Counted from the stretch's first letter, positions 1-10,226 are shown. The stretch: DNA of 64,000 nucleotides from Wandonia haliotis (GCF_039523435.1 NZ_BAAAFH010000007.1:382183-446182); one strand, 5' to 3'. Notes: a model not told the origin generated them from the sequence alone. Made by a program: numbers and translations.

Positions 1-1
1 T

Positions 2-166
2 GAATCTGCTATTGTTTCATATACATCTTTGTTATCAAAAGGGCGAAATATCAGTCTCAAGATGATTGAAAATGCTGATCATTCTTTTGCTATTTCTGGT
101 AAACCGGAAATAGATGGTTGGAAAATGGTCATCGAAAAAACCCTTAACTGGTTTATGCTTCAATAA
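2..166 (+). CDS. C-terminal fragment of an alpha/beta hydrolase (cut by window edge)
   Basis: An open frame enters from the left edge and ends at TAA 164-166, giving 54 residues. The segment IENADHSF at about residues 22-29 of the fragment resembles the region around the catalytic histidine of alpha/beta hydrolases (typically GxDHxF), and it is followed by an amphipathic helix ending in WFMLQ, as such enzymes often do. Only the tail is visible, so substrate and start are unknown. The next gene starts 35 bases downstream on the same strand and may be co-transcribed. The family call rests on this short motif only. Confidence 0.55.
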   Translation, partial: ESAIVSYTSLLSKGRNISLKMIENADHSFAISGKPEIDGWKMVIEKTLNWFMLQ

Positions 167-200
167 AAATAGGTCATTCATTTTAGTAAATCTTTTTCAA

Positions 201-1598
201 ATGAAAAGTAAAGCTGTAATTCTCTTTATCTCACTATTCAGTGTATTTAGCTCCGTGAATGGACAAACGTTTAAGGCAAATATAAAATACTCAAAACTAA
301 CCGCCACTTATAACTTTATTCAAAAATTATCAGATTATTATCCGGATAACGAATACAAACAAATATTCAAAAACTCATCTTATAATACTCCTCATTATTT
401 ACGTCTAATCGCACAACTGGATACATTAAGTCTGCAAGAATCATTACCTTTTCAAGGTTACCCCTATGGGCAAAAACAACCTTTTCAAACAATATCTCTC
501 ATTGAAAAAAACTTAATTAACTCGAATACAATAGACCATTTTATCAGTCAAACCTTTGGTATCATCCCTAATGATCAATTCTTTGCATTTACAAATATCC
601 TTTCAAATTTTGTCCCTGTCTATCAAGAACTAATTTATCTCCCGAACAAAACAGATTTTGACAATAAAGTTAAAGAACTGGCCTTATTTGTAGAAACAGT
701 AGACTTACACCAATATTTTGAAACAGGTCTTCGTTTTTACGGAACAGAATGGGATAGTTTAGTCCCTATTGATATAGCTATTATTCCAACACTTGGAGAA
801 GGAGGATTTACAGCCACTGCATTTTTAAACAATGCAATTAGCGAAGTACCATTAAATTTTAAGCATAATGACATACTATTTTGTGTTTTGATGCATGAAA
901 TTTTTCACTTGCTTTATGATGGTCAATCACTCAAACTAAAACAGGAGATCGAAAGGTGGTTTACTCAGAATCCATCTGTCAACAGTCAATATGCCTATTT
1001 ATTGTTAGACGAAGCCTTAGCAACAGCTTTGGGAAATGGTTTTGTTTTTGAGGGGTTTACTAATGAAACGGATAAAGAGGATTGGTATAATGTAAAATAC
1101 ATCAATCTTATGGCTCAAAAAATCTATCCTTTAGTTAAGGATTATATCAATAACAAAAAAACTATTGACCAGTACTTTATTGATAAGTACATTGCAGCCT
1201 ATGACAACCACTTCTCGGATTGGACAAATGAATTAGACCATATTCTGACCTACCGATATATACTTTCTGAAAATCGAAATGATTTCAAATACTTTAGGCA
1301 AAAGTATCGATATGCAAGTAAAAGTGTATATCACACAGAAATTAATAAAACCAACTTAGAGAGTTTAAAACAGTCTCCTATTACGAAAGTAGTAATACTG
1401 TCAGAGAACTCTGGTGAGAAACTAGAGCTCGTTAAAAACACATTTCCTGAATTAAGAGAATGGTCTTACAACGCTGAAGATGAATTTATTTACACAAGTA
1501 CTTTAACGGACAAAACAAAATTGATTATTGTGAATAATCCGAATGACAACTTCGAAAAGATATTTGGAGAAACATACAACAACAAGCAGATTCGATAA
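201..1598 (+). CDS. Secreted protein with a HExxH zinc-protease motif
   Basis: 465 residues. I place the start at ATG 201 rather than the in-frame ATG at 114, because residues from 201 form a clean signal peptide (MKSK, hydrophobic core, then SSVNGQ) and the 114 start would overlap the upstream hydrolase. A putative zinc site HEIFH lies at residues 232-236, with a downstream acidic helix (LLLDEALATAL, Glu271) that could supply the third ligand as in gluzincins. The C-terminal third (about 350-465) shows no motif I recognise. It is probably a periplasmic or outer-membrane-associated metalloprotease; the exact family is not recognised. An S41 peptidase follows on the same strand. Confidence 0.6.
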   Translation: MKSKAVILFISLFSVFSSVNGQTFKANIKYSKLTATYNFIQKLSDYYPDNEYKQIFKNSSYNTPHYLRLIAQLDTLSLQESLPFQGYPYGQKQPFQTISLIEKNLINSNTIDHFISQTFGIIPNDQFFAFTNILSNFVPVYQELIYLPNKTDFDNKVKELALFVETVDLHQYFETGLRFYGTEWDSLVPIDIAIIPTLGEGGFTATAFLNNAISEVPLNFKHNDILFCVLMHEIFHLLYDGQSLKLKQEIERWFTQNPSVNSQYAYLLLDEALATALGNGFVFEGFTNETDKEDWYNVKYINLMAQKIYPLVKDYINNKKTIDQYFIDKYIAAYDNHFSDWTNELDHILTYRYILSENRNDFKYFRQKYRYASKSVYHTEINKTNLESLKQSPITKVVILSENSGEKLELVKNTFPELREWSYNAEDEFIYTSTLTDKTKLIIVNNPNDNFEKIFGETYNNKQIR

Positions 1599-1713
1599 AC
1601 ATATCAACCATCTATACAAATAGATAAAAGTGTTAACTGATAGAGAAGTGTTTTCAATATATAACGCAGACTGCAAACAGGATTTCAACAGAACGGAAAA
1701 CATCACACGACAA

Positions 1714-3141
1714 ATGAGATTATTTTTACTCGTAACTTCAATCCTGTTTCTTTCTTATGGGAATACTCAAAACCTATTACCTCCAGAAAAATTACATGAG
1801 GACTTTGATTACTTAATCGCTGAATTAAAGGTACAACATCAAGGTCTCTATGAATATATAGATCCGAAACAAACGGGTCTCTTAATTGATAGTATTCGGA
1901 ATACCCTACGAGCACCCCAAACCCAATTGGAATTTTATGAAAAAGTAAGTCTTGTAATCGGATTAACCAATGAGGGGCATACCTCTGTACATCTCCCTAA
2001 ACGAACCTTGCGTAAGGTAGGGCTTTCCAAGTCATTTCTACCATTGACCGTGCGATTCCACGAGGGAAATCTGATTATTACTCAAAATTACGGTGAGAAT
2101 AGTGCCGAACTTAAACAAGGAGCAAAAATCATTTCTGTCAGTACTAAAAAGGTAAATGAAATACTGGATAAAATATATCCTCTAATCACAACAGATGGAT
2201 TTAATGAATCCTCAAGGCAGGAGTGGGTTGGCGGTTTAAATTTCTCTTTGTTATACCGTCTGATTTATGGTAAGGAAGATGAATTTGAACTGCAGATTCA
2301 GGAGTTCGGAAGTGATACAATCCAAACGATATTCCTTCCTGCTATTCGACTTACCAGATTTAAAACAAAAAATGCCCGATTTACAGCAAATTCCTTTGAC
2401 TATAACAAGTTCAAATTTGAACAAATCAATGACTCGGTTGCCTATTTATGTATCCCCAGCTTTGGTTATGACGATCTTGATTACGAAGAATTTTATCAAT
2501 CCAACTTCAAAAAAATAGATTCTCTACAGATAAAACACCTGCTTATAGACCTTCAGGCAAATGGTGGTGGAACCGAAGGAAACGAAAACCTACTCTTCGG
2601 ATATTTATCTGACAAAGTCGTGCAGAAATACAAGCAAGTAACTATGCTCCCCCAGCCCTATCAAAAAAACAAAAACAAAGAAGGATATATTGAGGATAAA
2701 TGGATATTTGAAGACACCATTGCCAAAAGAGGAGATTATACTTTGTATAGCGATTACTATTCGGATCTGGGATATAAAACCCCACAACAAGAACTTGTTT
2801 ACAAAGGCAAATTATATGTATTGACAAGTGGAAAAACGTTTTCCGGAGGAGCAGAATTTGCCAGTCTGATAAAAATGACTGACAGAGGATTATTTATCGG
2901 AGAAGAAACCGGGGGAACCTATGAAGGCAATGTAAGCGGATATTCGGAATACATACAATTACCCCATTCAAAAATTGAGGTAAAAATTCCGACTGTACAT
3001 TTTCAAATGAATGTTTCTCCCGAAATAAAAGGGAGGGGAATTATTCCTGATTATAACGTCCCTCAATCCTGGAAAGATTATATGACCGGACAGAACTCAA
3101 AAAAAGAGTTTGTCATCCAATTGATCACGAATAAAAATTAG
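1714..3141 (+). CDS. S41 family (tail-specific/C-terminal processing type) peptidase
   Basis: 475 residues. ATG 1714 starts a signal peptide (MRLFLLVTSILFLSYGNTQN); the in-frame GTG at 1630 would add 28 residues that spoil it. The C-terminal half has the S41 core: LIDLQANGGGTEGNE (about residues 280-294), then TSGKTFSGGAEF with the likely nucleophile Ser377, then FIGEETGGTYEG, the conserved glycine-rich loop. The PDZ domain found in CtpA is not obvious, which fits the interphotoreceptor-retinoid-binding-protein-like S41 branch common in Bacteroidota. Predicted role: exported serine peptidase. Substrate unknown. It lies between another putative protease and a lipoprotein. Confidence 0.8.
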   Translation: MRLFLLVTSILFLSYGNTQNLLPPEKLHEDFDYLIAELKVQHQGLYEYIDPKQTGLLIDSIRNTLRAPQTQLEFYEKVSLVIGLTNEGHTSVHLPKRTLRKVGLSKSFLPLTVRFHEGNLIITQNYGENSAELKQGAKIISVSTKKVNEILDKIYPLITTDGFNESSRQEWVGGLNFSLLYRLIYGKEDEFELQIQEFGSDTIQTIFLPAIRLTRFKTKNARFTANSFDYNKFKFEQINDSVAYLCIPSFGYDDLDYEEFYQSNFKKIDSLQIKHLLIDLQANGGGTEGNENLLFGYLSDKVVQKYKQVTMLPQPYQKNKNKEGYIEDKWIFEDTIAKRGDYTLYSDYYSDLGYKTPQQELVYKGKLYVLTSGKTFSGGAEFASLIKMTDRGLFIGEETGGTYEGNVSGYSEYIQLPHSKIEVKIPTVHFQMNVSPEIKGRGIIPDYNVPQSWKDYMTGQNSKKEFVIQLITNKN

Positions 3142-3248
3142 TCCCTGTTACTAAGAATACCTGATTCTCTCCAGAACCAGATCAGAGTCGGAATACCCCA
3201 ACTCTGTTGTAGTAATTATACGCCTAAACTTAATCCATGTTTTTTAAA

Positions 3249-3256
3249 TATATTTG
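3249..3256 (+). promoter_or_regulatory. Bacteroidota-type -7 box TATATTTG
   Basis: A perfect TAnnTTTG match 21 bases before the lipoprotein ATG at 3278. No TTG -33 element is seen at the expected 19-23 base spacing. Confidence 0.4.
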
Positions 3257-3277
3257 GTGAACAGGAAGTTATATACT

Positions 3278-4018
3278 ATGAAAACAACCCAGGCCATTCT
3301 CATATCATGCGCGATTGGATTTCTTTTTTCTTCTTGCCGGGAGAAAACACATACGGATATACGTTCAGCAAGTAAAACAGACTCCAATAAATGGTCTATC
3401 GAGAAATTACGTGATAAAGCAACTCAACACCTGGATAGTAGCCAATGGGATTCAGAGCTATTCAGACAAGACATTGAAACGTATACCAAATATGCTGACA
3501 TTTTTCAGAGCTACCCATTAAACAAATCACCTTTTCCGGTAGCCGGATATGACTATGCTGTATCCAGCAGACCTTTCGTAATAGAGACAGAAACCGCACT
3601 ATTTAAAGGTATTCGAATCGGCGAATATGAAAGCCCAGAAAGCGAAAAAATAATCGACAAATTGACTTTATTGATTCTGACAAATGACGAAAATTCAGAA
3701 GAAAACTCATTAGTAGAATCCCGAAATTATCCCTACTTAACGGCCCAGGGAACATTTAATGGTAAAGACCACGAATATGACTGGGTGTTTACGGCTAGTC
3801 CGGATGGTTTTTCAACTTTATTAGTGAATATGAAACTTTTTGATTTAAGATTTGGAGAAACAATCCTCATCTTCCCCCAGGCGGATCAGTCATTTTTCTA
3901 TGAACAAGTTAAAGATTCACCCAACAATTACGGAGGAAATATTGAGGAATTCAAAAAGAAACTAATGAATAATCCCAACGTGAAAAATCGGCTGAAATCT
4001 GAAACAAACAGCAAATAA
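3278..4018 (+). CDS. Hypothetical lipoprotein
   Basis: 246 residues. The start at ATG 3278 is chosen because it gives a lipoprotein signal peptide ending in the lipobox FSSC (lipidated Cys20); the track-length form starting at 3254 (TTG) would add eight polar residues. The mature part is acidic and soluble, rich in Asp, Glu, Ser and Lys, with no motif I recognise. It is probably anchored to the outer or inner membrane facing the periplasm. It has its own promoter box upstream. Function unknown. Confidence 0.7.
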   Translation: MKTTQAILISCAIGFLFSSCREKTHTDIRSASKTDSNKWSIEKLRDKATQHLDSSQWDSELFRQDIETYTKYADIFQSYPLNKSPFPVAGYDYAVSSRPFVIETETALFKGIRIGEYESPESEKIIDKLTLLILTNDENSEENSLVESRNYPYLTAQGTFNGKDHEYDWVFTASPDGFSTLLVNMKLFDLRFGETILIFPQADQSFFYEQVKDSPNNYGGNIEEFKKKLMNNPNVKNRLKSETNSK

Positions 4019-4062
4019 AAGCGATTTGTTATTCAACAACTGATGTGAAAAACTACTCTTAA

Positions 4063-4079
4063 CGACTTTCCTAAAGTCG
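4063..4079 (+). other. Short perfect inverted repeat upstream of mpl
   Basis: CGACTTT-cct-AAAGTCG, 7-base arms, between the lipoprotein stop and the mpl start. No T-run follows on the + strand, so it is not a clear terminator. It could be an operator or a 5' leader hairpin of mpl. Confidence 0.35.
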
Positions 4080-4115
4080 AAATAGAATTGCGATTTTCGT
4101 AAAAACACGGAATTT

Positions 4116-5468
4116 ATGCATATTCACTTCATAGCCATAGGGGGCAGTGCCATGCACAATCTTGCCATTGCACTAAAACGTAAAGGAGAGCAGGTTACGG
4201 GATCGGACGATCAGATTTTTGAACCTTCCCGGTCGCGTCTTGAAAAAGAAGGTATTCTCCCTCCGGCAGACGGTTGGTTTCCTGATCGCATAACCCAACA
4301 GACAGGTGCTGTTATTCTGGGTATGCACGCCCGGGAAGATAATCCCGAACTAAAACGCGCCTTAGAGTTAGGAATTCCAGTTTTTTCGTACCCGGAATAT
4401 ATTTATGAGCAGACGAAAAACCAAACACGGATTGTCATTGGAGGAAGTCATGGTAAGACAACCATAACCAGTATGATTCTTCATGTTTGTAAAGAAAATA
4501 ACGTACCTATTAATTATATGGTCGGTGCCCAACTAGAGGGGTACGATTGTATGGTTAAACTGGAAAACGGACCTAAATTCGCTATTCTTGAAGGGGATGA
4601 ATACCTCTCCTCACCCATTGACAAAAGACCAAAATTTCATCTGTATCATCCGGATGTAGCTTTGTTGTCAGGAATTGCCTGGGATCACATTAACGTATTT
4701 CCGACATTTGACAACTATGTTGAACAGTTCGATCTCTTTTGTGGAAAAATAGAGTCCGGTGGAACCCTCATTTACAATTCGGAAGACGAAGAAGTCCGAA
4801 AACTGGGAGAAAAGTGGTCTTCACACATCCGGACGCTCCCTTACTCTACACCGGATTATATAATCCAGGATGAAACTTGTACTATGACTTATGAAGGAAA
4901 AGAATACCAATTGGAAGTATTCGGAAAACATAACCTTCAGAACATGATGGGCGCATTACATGTCTGTCAGTGTATGGAAATTCAACCGGAAGATTTTCTG
5001 ATTGCCATGCAAAGTTTTTCCGGCGCCGGAAAACGTCTGGAAAAAGTTACGGAAACAGATCATTTTATTTTCTTCAAAGATTTTGCTCATTCTCCATCCA
5101 AACTAAAAGCAACAACTTCTGCAGTAAAAGAGCAATATCCGGAAAGAAAGTTATACGCCTATATGGAATTGCACACCTTTAGCAGTCTGAACAAAGCTTT
5201 CCTTCCATTGTATAAAAATGCGATGGAAAAAGCTGATTCCGCTATTGTTTACTTTAATCCGGATGTAGTTGCTCATAAAAAATTACCCGAATTATCGATT
5301 GAAGAAGTACAAAAGGCTTTTGGAGGTAATGTAATCGTTATGAATAAAACCGAAGACGTTTTATCACATATTCGATCGCAAAGCTGGGAAAACACCTGTC
5401 TCTTGATGATGAGTTCAGGAAACTTTGACGGAATAGACTTCAGTGCATTAGGTAGTGAATTGACATAA
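4116..5468 (+). CDS. mpl: UDP-N-acetylmuramate:L-alanyl-gamma-D-glutamyl-meso-diaminopimelate ligase
   Basis: 450 residues, the usual size for Mpl. It opens with the Mur-ligase Rossmann motif HFIAIGGSAM, followed by the ATP-binding P-loop GGSHGKTT at residues 109-116, the LEGDEY carbamoyl-lysine/metal region (about 154-159) and the central HINVFPTFDNY segment. The C-terminal domain has KDFAHSPSKLKAT, the Mur-ligase conserved region. The enzyme ligates recovered murein tripeptide to UDP-MurNAc in the cytoplasm, recycling cell-wall peptides. MurC is the main alternative, but the SAMHNLA form of the N-terminal motif and the overall length favour Mpl. It appears to be a single-gene unit ending at a strong hairpin. 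Confidence 0.85.
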   Translation: MHIHFIAIGGSAMHNLAIALKRKGEQVTGSDDQIFEPSRSRLEKEGILPPADGWFPDRITQQTGAVILGMHAREDNPELKRALELGIPVFSYPEYIYEQTKNQTRIVIGGSHGKTTITSMILHVCKENNVPINYMVGAQLEGYDCMVKLENGPKFAILEGDEYLSSPIDKRPKFHLYHPDVALLSGIAWDHINVFPTFDNYVEQFDLFCGKIESGGTLIYNSEDEEVRKLGEKWSSHIRTLPYSTPDYIIQDETCTMTYEGKEYQLEVFGKHNLQNMMGALHVCQCMEIQPEDFLIAMQSFSGAGKRLEKVTETDHFIFFKDFAHSPSKLKATTSAVKEQYPERKLYAYMELHTFSSLNKAFLPLYKNAMEKADSAIVYFNPDVVAHKKLPELSIEEVQKAFGGNVIVMNKTEDVLSHIRSQSWENTCLLMMSSGNFDGIDFSALGSELT

Positions 5469-5487
5469 AAACTTCCCTAAAAAAGAT

Positions 5488-5522
5488 CCGCAGGATATGA
5501 CATTACGTACAATATCCTGCGG
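5488..5522. terminator. Bidirectional terminator hairpin between mpl and the efflux operon
   Basis: An 11-bp perfect stem, CCGCAGGATAT / ATATCCTGCGG, with a 13-base loop, between convergent genes. On the minus strand the stem is followed by ATCTTTTTT, so it serves the efflux operon best; it can also end mpl transcripts. Confidence 0.7.
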
Positions 5523-5549
5523 ACTCATCAAAAACGCTCTTGTAAATTC

Positions 5550-6980
5550 TTATTCCCAACCTCCACCAAGAGCACGGTAGATATTGATTTTTGCATTCAT
5601 TTGTTGCAACTTAATCTCAATTAACTCGATTCGGGATTCTACAGCCTCACGTTGCGTCAATAACACTTCCGCATAGTCTGCACGTGCTGATGTAAACAGG
5701 TTATTAGCAATGGTAACCGATTGGTTCAACAGCTCAACCTCTTTTGCTTTTGTCTCGTAACTTTTTGAAAAGTTATCAATCTTGGCCAATTGGTTCAACA
5801 CATCAATGTATCCGCTTAAAATGGTCTGTTCGTATTCATAAATTGCCTGAATCTGTTTGGCACTTGCACTTGCATATTGCGCTTTAAGTGCATTTCTATT
5901 GATTAAAGGAGCAATCAAATCACCTAACAGGTTATAGAATATAGACTCCGGCTTTATAAGATGTGCAGGATTGAACGCCTGCAACCCTACTCCTCCGGAA
6001 ATTTTGAAAGAAGGATAAAAGTTAGCACGCGCTACTTTTACATCCAGTTTCGCAGCCATCAATTCCAACTCTGCCTGCCGAATATCAGGGCGATTCTCCA
6101 GTAATTGTGAGGGAATACCTTCCTGAACAGGTCCGATTGGTAAATTATCAAAGGACTCAGAGTCTCTCACTATCGGTTGAGGAAATCTACCAACAAGGAA
6201 GTTTATCTTGTTTTCTGTTTCTACAATTCTCTGACGAATTTCGTATTGAAGATTTTTTGTATTCAACAACTGTGCCTCAAACCGGTTCACTGCTAACTGT
6301 GTTACTTTTGCCGCCTCTTTTTGTTGCTTTACAGTTTGCAGTGCACTTCCCTGAATTTCAATGTTGCGCTCTACAATATCTAACAAGTTATCCAGTGCCA
6401 TTAACTCGTAGTAGGACTCTGCGATCTCTGAAATCAGATTGGTCACCATAAAATTCCTTCCTTCTACACTTGAAAGGTAACGGGATACAGCTGCCTTTTT
6501 AGCATTTCGAAGTTTCTTCCAAACATCTATTTCCCAGGAAGCATACACACCGATTCCAAAATCAGAAAAAGGATTCGGGAATGATTTTCCGGGTTCAATT
6601 TCCAGTTGCTCATCCACTGCTCCATGCCGGGTATATTCCCCTTCTTTTTCCAGTCCTGCACCTGCCTTCAAGCCGACAAAAGGAAGATATTCTCCCTTAC
6701 GGGCTTTTATTTCACTCTGACTGATAGCAATCTCCTGCATTGTGATATTCAACTCCTGGTTATTTACCAGAGCCGTATCTATCAGCGCAATCAGGTTAGC
6801 ATCGGAAAAATAATCCCTCCAACTGAGATCAACGATATTCGTAGTATCTCCTGACTCTGCGTAACTTTCAGGAACATATTTATTCTCATCGCGAAAATCC
6901 ACTTTCATCGTTTTACAACTCCAAAGTGAAATCAGCAGAAGAGCAATGATTCCTGACTTATGAATTATTCTTATCAACAT
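5550..6980 (-). CDS. TolC-like outer-membrane factor of an RND efflux system (NodT family lipoprotein)
   Basis: 476 residues. The signal peptide ends in a lipobox (LWSC, Cys22), typical of NodT/OprM-type outer membrane factors. Two long helical repeats characteristic of the OEP family follow, with the segment LLENRPDIRQAELELMAAK (about residues 285-305), a hallmark of the family. It forms the trimeric outer-membrane/periplasmic exit duct of the tripartite pump encoded just upstream. Its start overlaps the pump gene's stop by 23 bases, so the two are translationally coupled. Last gene of the three-gene operon. Confidence 0.9.
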   Translation of the reverse strand: MLIRIIHKSGIIALLLISLWSCKTMKVDFRDENKYVPESYAESGDTTNIVDLSWRDYFSDANLIALIDTALVNNQELNITMQEIAISQSEIKARKGEYLPFVGLKAGAGLEKEGEYTRHGAVDEQLEIEPGKSFPNPFSDFGIGVYASWEIDVWKKLRNAKKAAVSRYLSSVEGRNFMVTNLISEIAESYYELMALDNLLDIVERNIEIQGSALQTVKQQKEAAKVTQLAVNRFEAQLLNTKNLQYEIRQRIVETENKINFLVGRFPQPIVRDSESFDNLPIGPVQEGIPSQLLENRPDIRQAELELMAAKLDVKVARANFYPSFKISGGVGLQAFNPAHLIKPESIFYNLLGDLIAPLINRNALKAQYASASAKQIQAIYEYEQTILSGYIDVLNQLAKIDNFSKSYETKAKEVELLNQSVTIANNLFTSARADYAEVLLTQREAVESRIELIEIKLQQMNAKINIYRALGGGWE

Positions 6981-9900
6981 CTTTTTTACGTATTTTCTTA
7001 ATAATTCTATTTACCTTATTCACAAAAGATCTCTCAGACATACTTTCTGCAAAATCTTCGCTCAAAGGTGTTATATCTTCATCCTTTATGAGTTTTTTCC
7101 CTTCAGCCAGTTTTCCGAATATATAATACAATCCAGGAACGATAATCACACCGAAAATTGTTCCGAATAACATACCTCCCAGAGCTGAAGATCCAATCGT
7201 ACGGTTACCGATAGCTCCCGGGCCTGTTGCAACAACAAGAGGAATCAATCCCGCAATAAATGCAAAGGAAGTCATCAGGATAGGACGAAAACGAACCTTA
7301 GCCCCTTCAATAGCCGCTTCCAATACCGTAGAACCCTGTTGGTGCTTTTGAACAGCAAACTCTACAATCAATACGGCATTTTTCCCAAGAAGTCCAACCA
7401 ACATGATCAGACCGATCTGCGCATAAATGTCGTTTGCCAGCCCCATAAGTTCCAGGAGCAAGAAGGATCCGAACACACCAGCCGGTAAAGAAAATACAAC
7501 AGCCAGTGGTATAATGAAACTCTCGTACTGTGCGGCAAGAACAAGGTAAACGAAAATCAATACAACAATAAAAATGTATAATGCTTCATTCCCTCTTCTC
7601 GCTTCGTCATACGACAATCCTTCCCAGGCAATATCATATCCTTTCGGTAATACTTCATCGGCTACTTCACGCACTGCATTGATCGCATCGCCACTGGTAT
7701 AACCAGGAGCAGGAACACCTCTGATCGATGATGATGTGTACAGGTTGAACCGCGTAATTTCATTTGGACCCTGTGTTTTTTTCATCCTCATAAAAGCAGA
7801 ATACGGAACCATTTCTCCATGATCGTTCTTAATAAACAAATTAAGGATATCCGAAGGCAATTTTCTGTATTCAGGCGAAGACTGAGTATACACTTTAAAG
7901 AAGGTATTAAATCGAATAAATCCCTGCTCGTATGTACTTCCTATCAAAATATCGAGATTGTCCATTGCTTTTCCAATCGACACCCCCTTTTGCATCGCCA
8001 ACTCATTATCTATGATCAATTCATACTGAGGATAATTTGCAGCGAAAAAGGTAAATAAGCCGGCCAGCTCTTTTCTTTTACCTAGCGCTTCCATAAACTC
8101 CGCGTTTACTTTATCAAAATCCTGGTAATCAATTGTGCTACTCTTGTCCAGCAATCGTAATGAGAATCCATCTGAAGATCCGTATCCCGGTACTGCCGGA
8201 GGTTCGAAATATTCAATTACTGCTCCAAGATCCTTGGTTTTGGCTTCCAATTCCTCAATGATTTCGGTAACAGAGTGCTCTCGTTCCGACCAGTCTTTCA
8301 GGTTAATGATACAGGTTCCGGCATTCGATCCCCGACCTTCGGTTAGAATTTCATATCCGGCAAGTGAGGAAACAGATTGAATTCCCTCCACCTCTTCCGC
8401 AATGTTCTGTAATTTTCTTGAAATATCGTTGGTTCTTTCCAGTGTACTTCCGGGAGGTGTCTGAATAATAGCATAGATCATCCCCTGATCCTCATTAGGA
8501 ATAAATCCTGCCGGAAGGTTTTCATTCACCGCAAAAATCCCAAAGGCAAAGGCGATCAACATTCCGTAAGTAATCACTCTCCGGTTTACAATCACTCTCA
8601 GTAAACTGGTATATCGACCTGTTACTTTATCAAATTTTCGGTTGAACCAGTCGATAAACATCGTAACAGGTGTTCGTCTCTTTGGTTTACCATGATTATT
8701 TTTAAGAATCATCGCACAAAGTACAGGCGTTAACGTAAGCGCAACAACTCCGGAGAGTACAATCGCACTTGCCATCGTGATGGAAAACTGTCTGTAGAAA
8801 ATTCCTACCGGTCCCGTCATGAAAGCTACCGGAACGAACACCGCGGTCATAATCAAAGTAATGGCGATAATCGCCCCACTGATTTCTCCCAACACTTTCT
8901 TTACTGCTTTATAAGGGGAAAGATGTTCTTCTTCCATTTTGGCGTGTACCGCCTCTACTACTACAATGGCATCATCCACAACAATACCAATAGCCAGTAC
9001 AAGAGCAAAAAGTGTAATCAGATTTATCGTTAAACCGAATAATTGCATGAATACAAAAGCTCCGATCAGTGACACGGGAACCGCAATTGTCGGGATCAGA
9101 GTCGACCGTAAATCACCCAGGAATAAAAAGACAACTAATGCAACCAGAATAAAGGCCTCTACCAGCGTGTGTAGCACTTTATCAATGGAAGCTCCAACAA
9201 ATTTAGAAACGTCATAGTTGATCTCATAATCCATTCCGGGAGGAAAATCGTCTTCTAGTTCTTTGAGTTTTTCTTTTACTCCGTCAATTACTTTACTGGC
9301 ATTACTTCCGAAGTTTTGTTTCAAGACAATAGAAGCCGCCGGGTATCCGTCTTTATTGGAATAAATATCAAAGAACTCACTACCCAATTCAACTTCGGCA
9401 ACATCTTTCAGCTTCAGGATTTCCCCTTCTGCATTAGCACGAATAATAATGTCTCCGTACTCCTCCGGCTTATTGTATCTTCCTTTATAAGTCAAGACAT
9501 ATTCAAGCGATTGTGCTGTCTTACCGGAACTTTGCCCCAGGCGTCCGGGTCTACCGATAACACTTTGTTCATCGATAGCATCCATAACCTCTTCTGTCGA
9601 GATATTATAAGCCCGCATCCGGTCAGGTTTCAACCAGATACGCATAGCGTACTGACGACTCCCCAGAATCTGAGCACGCCCCATACCACTTATACGTTGA
9701 AGTTCAGGAAGTATGTGTACGTTGGCATAGTTATACAGGAATTTTTCATCTGCATTTTTATCTTTACTATACAGGTTAACATACATCAACATACTCGGCT
9801 GAATAGGTGTAATGATCACCCCTTCACGTTGTACCAAAGGAGGCAGGTTATTCATCACCTGGTCAACCCTTGTTTTTACGTTAACAACCGCAGCATTGGG

Positions 9901-10197
9901 ATCTGTCCCCGGTTCAAATACGATCTGAATCGTAGCTTCTCCCGCACTGGTTGCATCTGATATAATATACTGCATTCCCTGGACTCCGTTAATCGCTCTC
10001 TCCAGAGGAATTAAGGTTGAGTTAACAAGTACTTCCGCACTTGACCCCGGAAACGCAATGAAAATATTTACCCGGGGAGGTGCAATCTCCGGGAATTGTG
10101 AGACCGGTCTTGTATTAATAGCCAGGATACCAAGAAAAATAATGGCTAATGAAATGGCTATTGCAAGAACCGGACGTTGAATGAATTTACTAAACAT
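6958..10197 (-). CDS. RND efflux pump inner-membrane permease, HAE1 (AcrB-like) family
   Basis: 1079 residues, slightly longer than AcrB because of a basic C-terminal tail (KKIRKKDVDKNNS). The N-terminus FSKFIQRPVLAIAISL is typical of HAE1 pumps. Two repeats of six membrane helices each carry a large periplasmic loop. The proton-relay residues are visible: GIVVDDAIVVVEAVH (the paired Asp of TM4) and GLLGKNAVLIVEFA (the TM10 Lys). It exports hydrophobic compounds or drugs using the proton gradient; the HME metal-pump signature is absent. Upstream is its adaptor (29-base gap), downstream the outer-membrane factor. Confidence 0.93.
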   Translation of the reverse strand: MFSKFIQRPVLAIAISLAIIFLGILAINTRPVSQFPEIAPPRVNIFIAFPGSSAEVLVNSTLIPLERAINGVQGMQYIISDATSAGEATIQIVFEPGTDPNAAVVNVKTRVDQVMNNLPPLVQREGVIITPIQPSMLMYVNLYSKDKNADEKFLYNYANVHILPELQRISGMGRAQILGSRQYAMRIWLKPDRMRAYNISTEEVMDAIDEQSVIGRPGRLGQSSGKTAQSLEYVLTYKGRYNKPEEYGDIIIRANAEGEILKLKDVAEVELGSEFFDIYSNKDGYPAASIVLKQNFGSNASKVIDGVKEKLKELEDDFPPGMDYEINYDVSKFVGASIDKVLHTLVEAFILVALVVFLFLGDLRSTLIPTIAVPVSLIGAFVFMQLFGLTINLITLFALVLAIGIVVDDAIVVVEAVHAKMEEEHLSPYKAVKKVLGEISGAIIAITLIMTAVFVPVAFMTGPVGIFYRQFSITMASAIVLSGVVALTLTPVLCAMILKNNHGKPKRRTPVTMFIDWFNRKFDKVTGRYTSLLRVIVNRRVITYGMLIAFAFGIFAVNENLPAGFIPNEDQGMIYAIIQTPPGSTLERTNDISRKLQNIAEEVEGIQSVSSLAGYEILTEGRGSNAGTCIINLKDWSEREHSVTEIIEELEAKTKDLGAVIEYFEPPAVPGYGSSDGFSLRLLDKSSTIDYQDFDKVNAEFMEALGKRKELAGLFTFFAANYPQYELIIDNELAMQKGVSIGKAMDNLDILIGSTYEQGFIRFNTFFKVYTQSSPEYRKLPSDILNLFIKNDHGEMVPYSAFMRMKKTQGPNEITRFNLYTSSSIRGVPAPGYTSGDAINAVREVADEVLPKGYDIAWEGLSYDEARRGNEALYIFIVVLIFVYLVLAAQYESFIIPLAVVFSLPAGVFGSFLLLELMGLANDIYAQIGLIMLVGLLGKNAVLIVEFAVQKHQQGSTVLEAAIEGAKVRFRPILMTSFAFIAGLIPLVVATGPGAIGNRTIGSSALGGMLFGTIFGVIIVPGLYYIFGKLAEGKKLIKDEDITPLSEDFAESMSERSFVNKVNRIIKKIRKKDVDKNNS

Positions 10198-10226
10198 CTT
10201 ACTGATTTTTTAGGTTCTTACTCTAC

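Noticed and set aside
114..200. N-terminal extension of the HExxH protein to ATG 114
   Set aside because: It overlaps the upstream hydrolase tail in another frame and hides a clean signal peptide that begins at 201.
9316..9960. 214-residue + strand open frame inside the RND pump gene
   Set aside because: It is fully antisense to strongly recognisable RND pump sequence and has no domain of its own.
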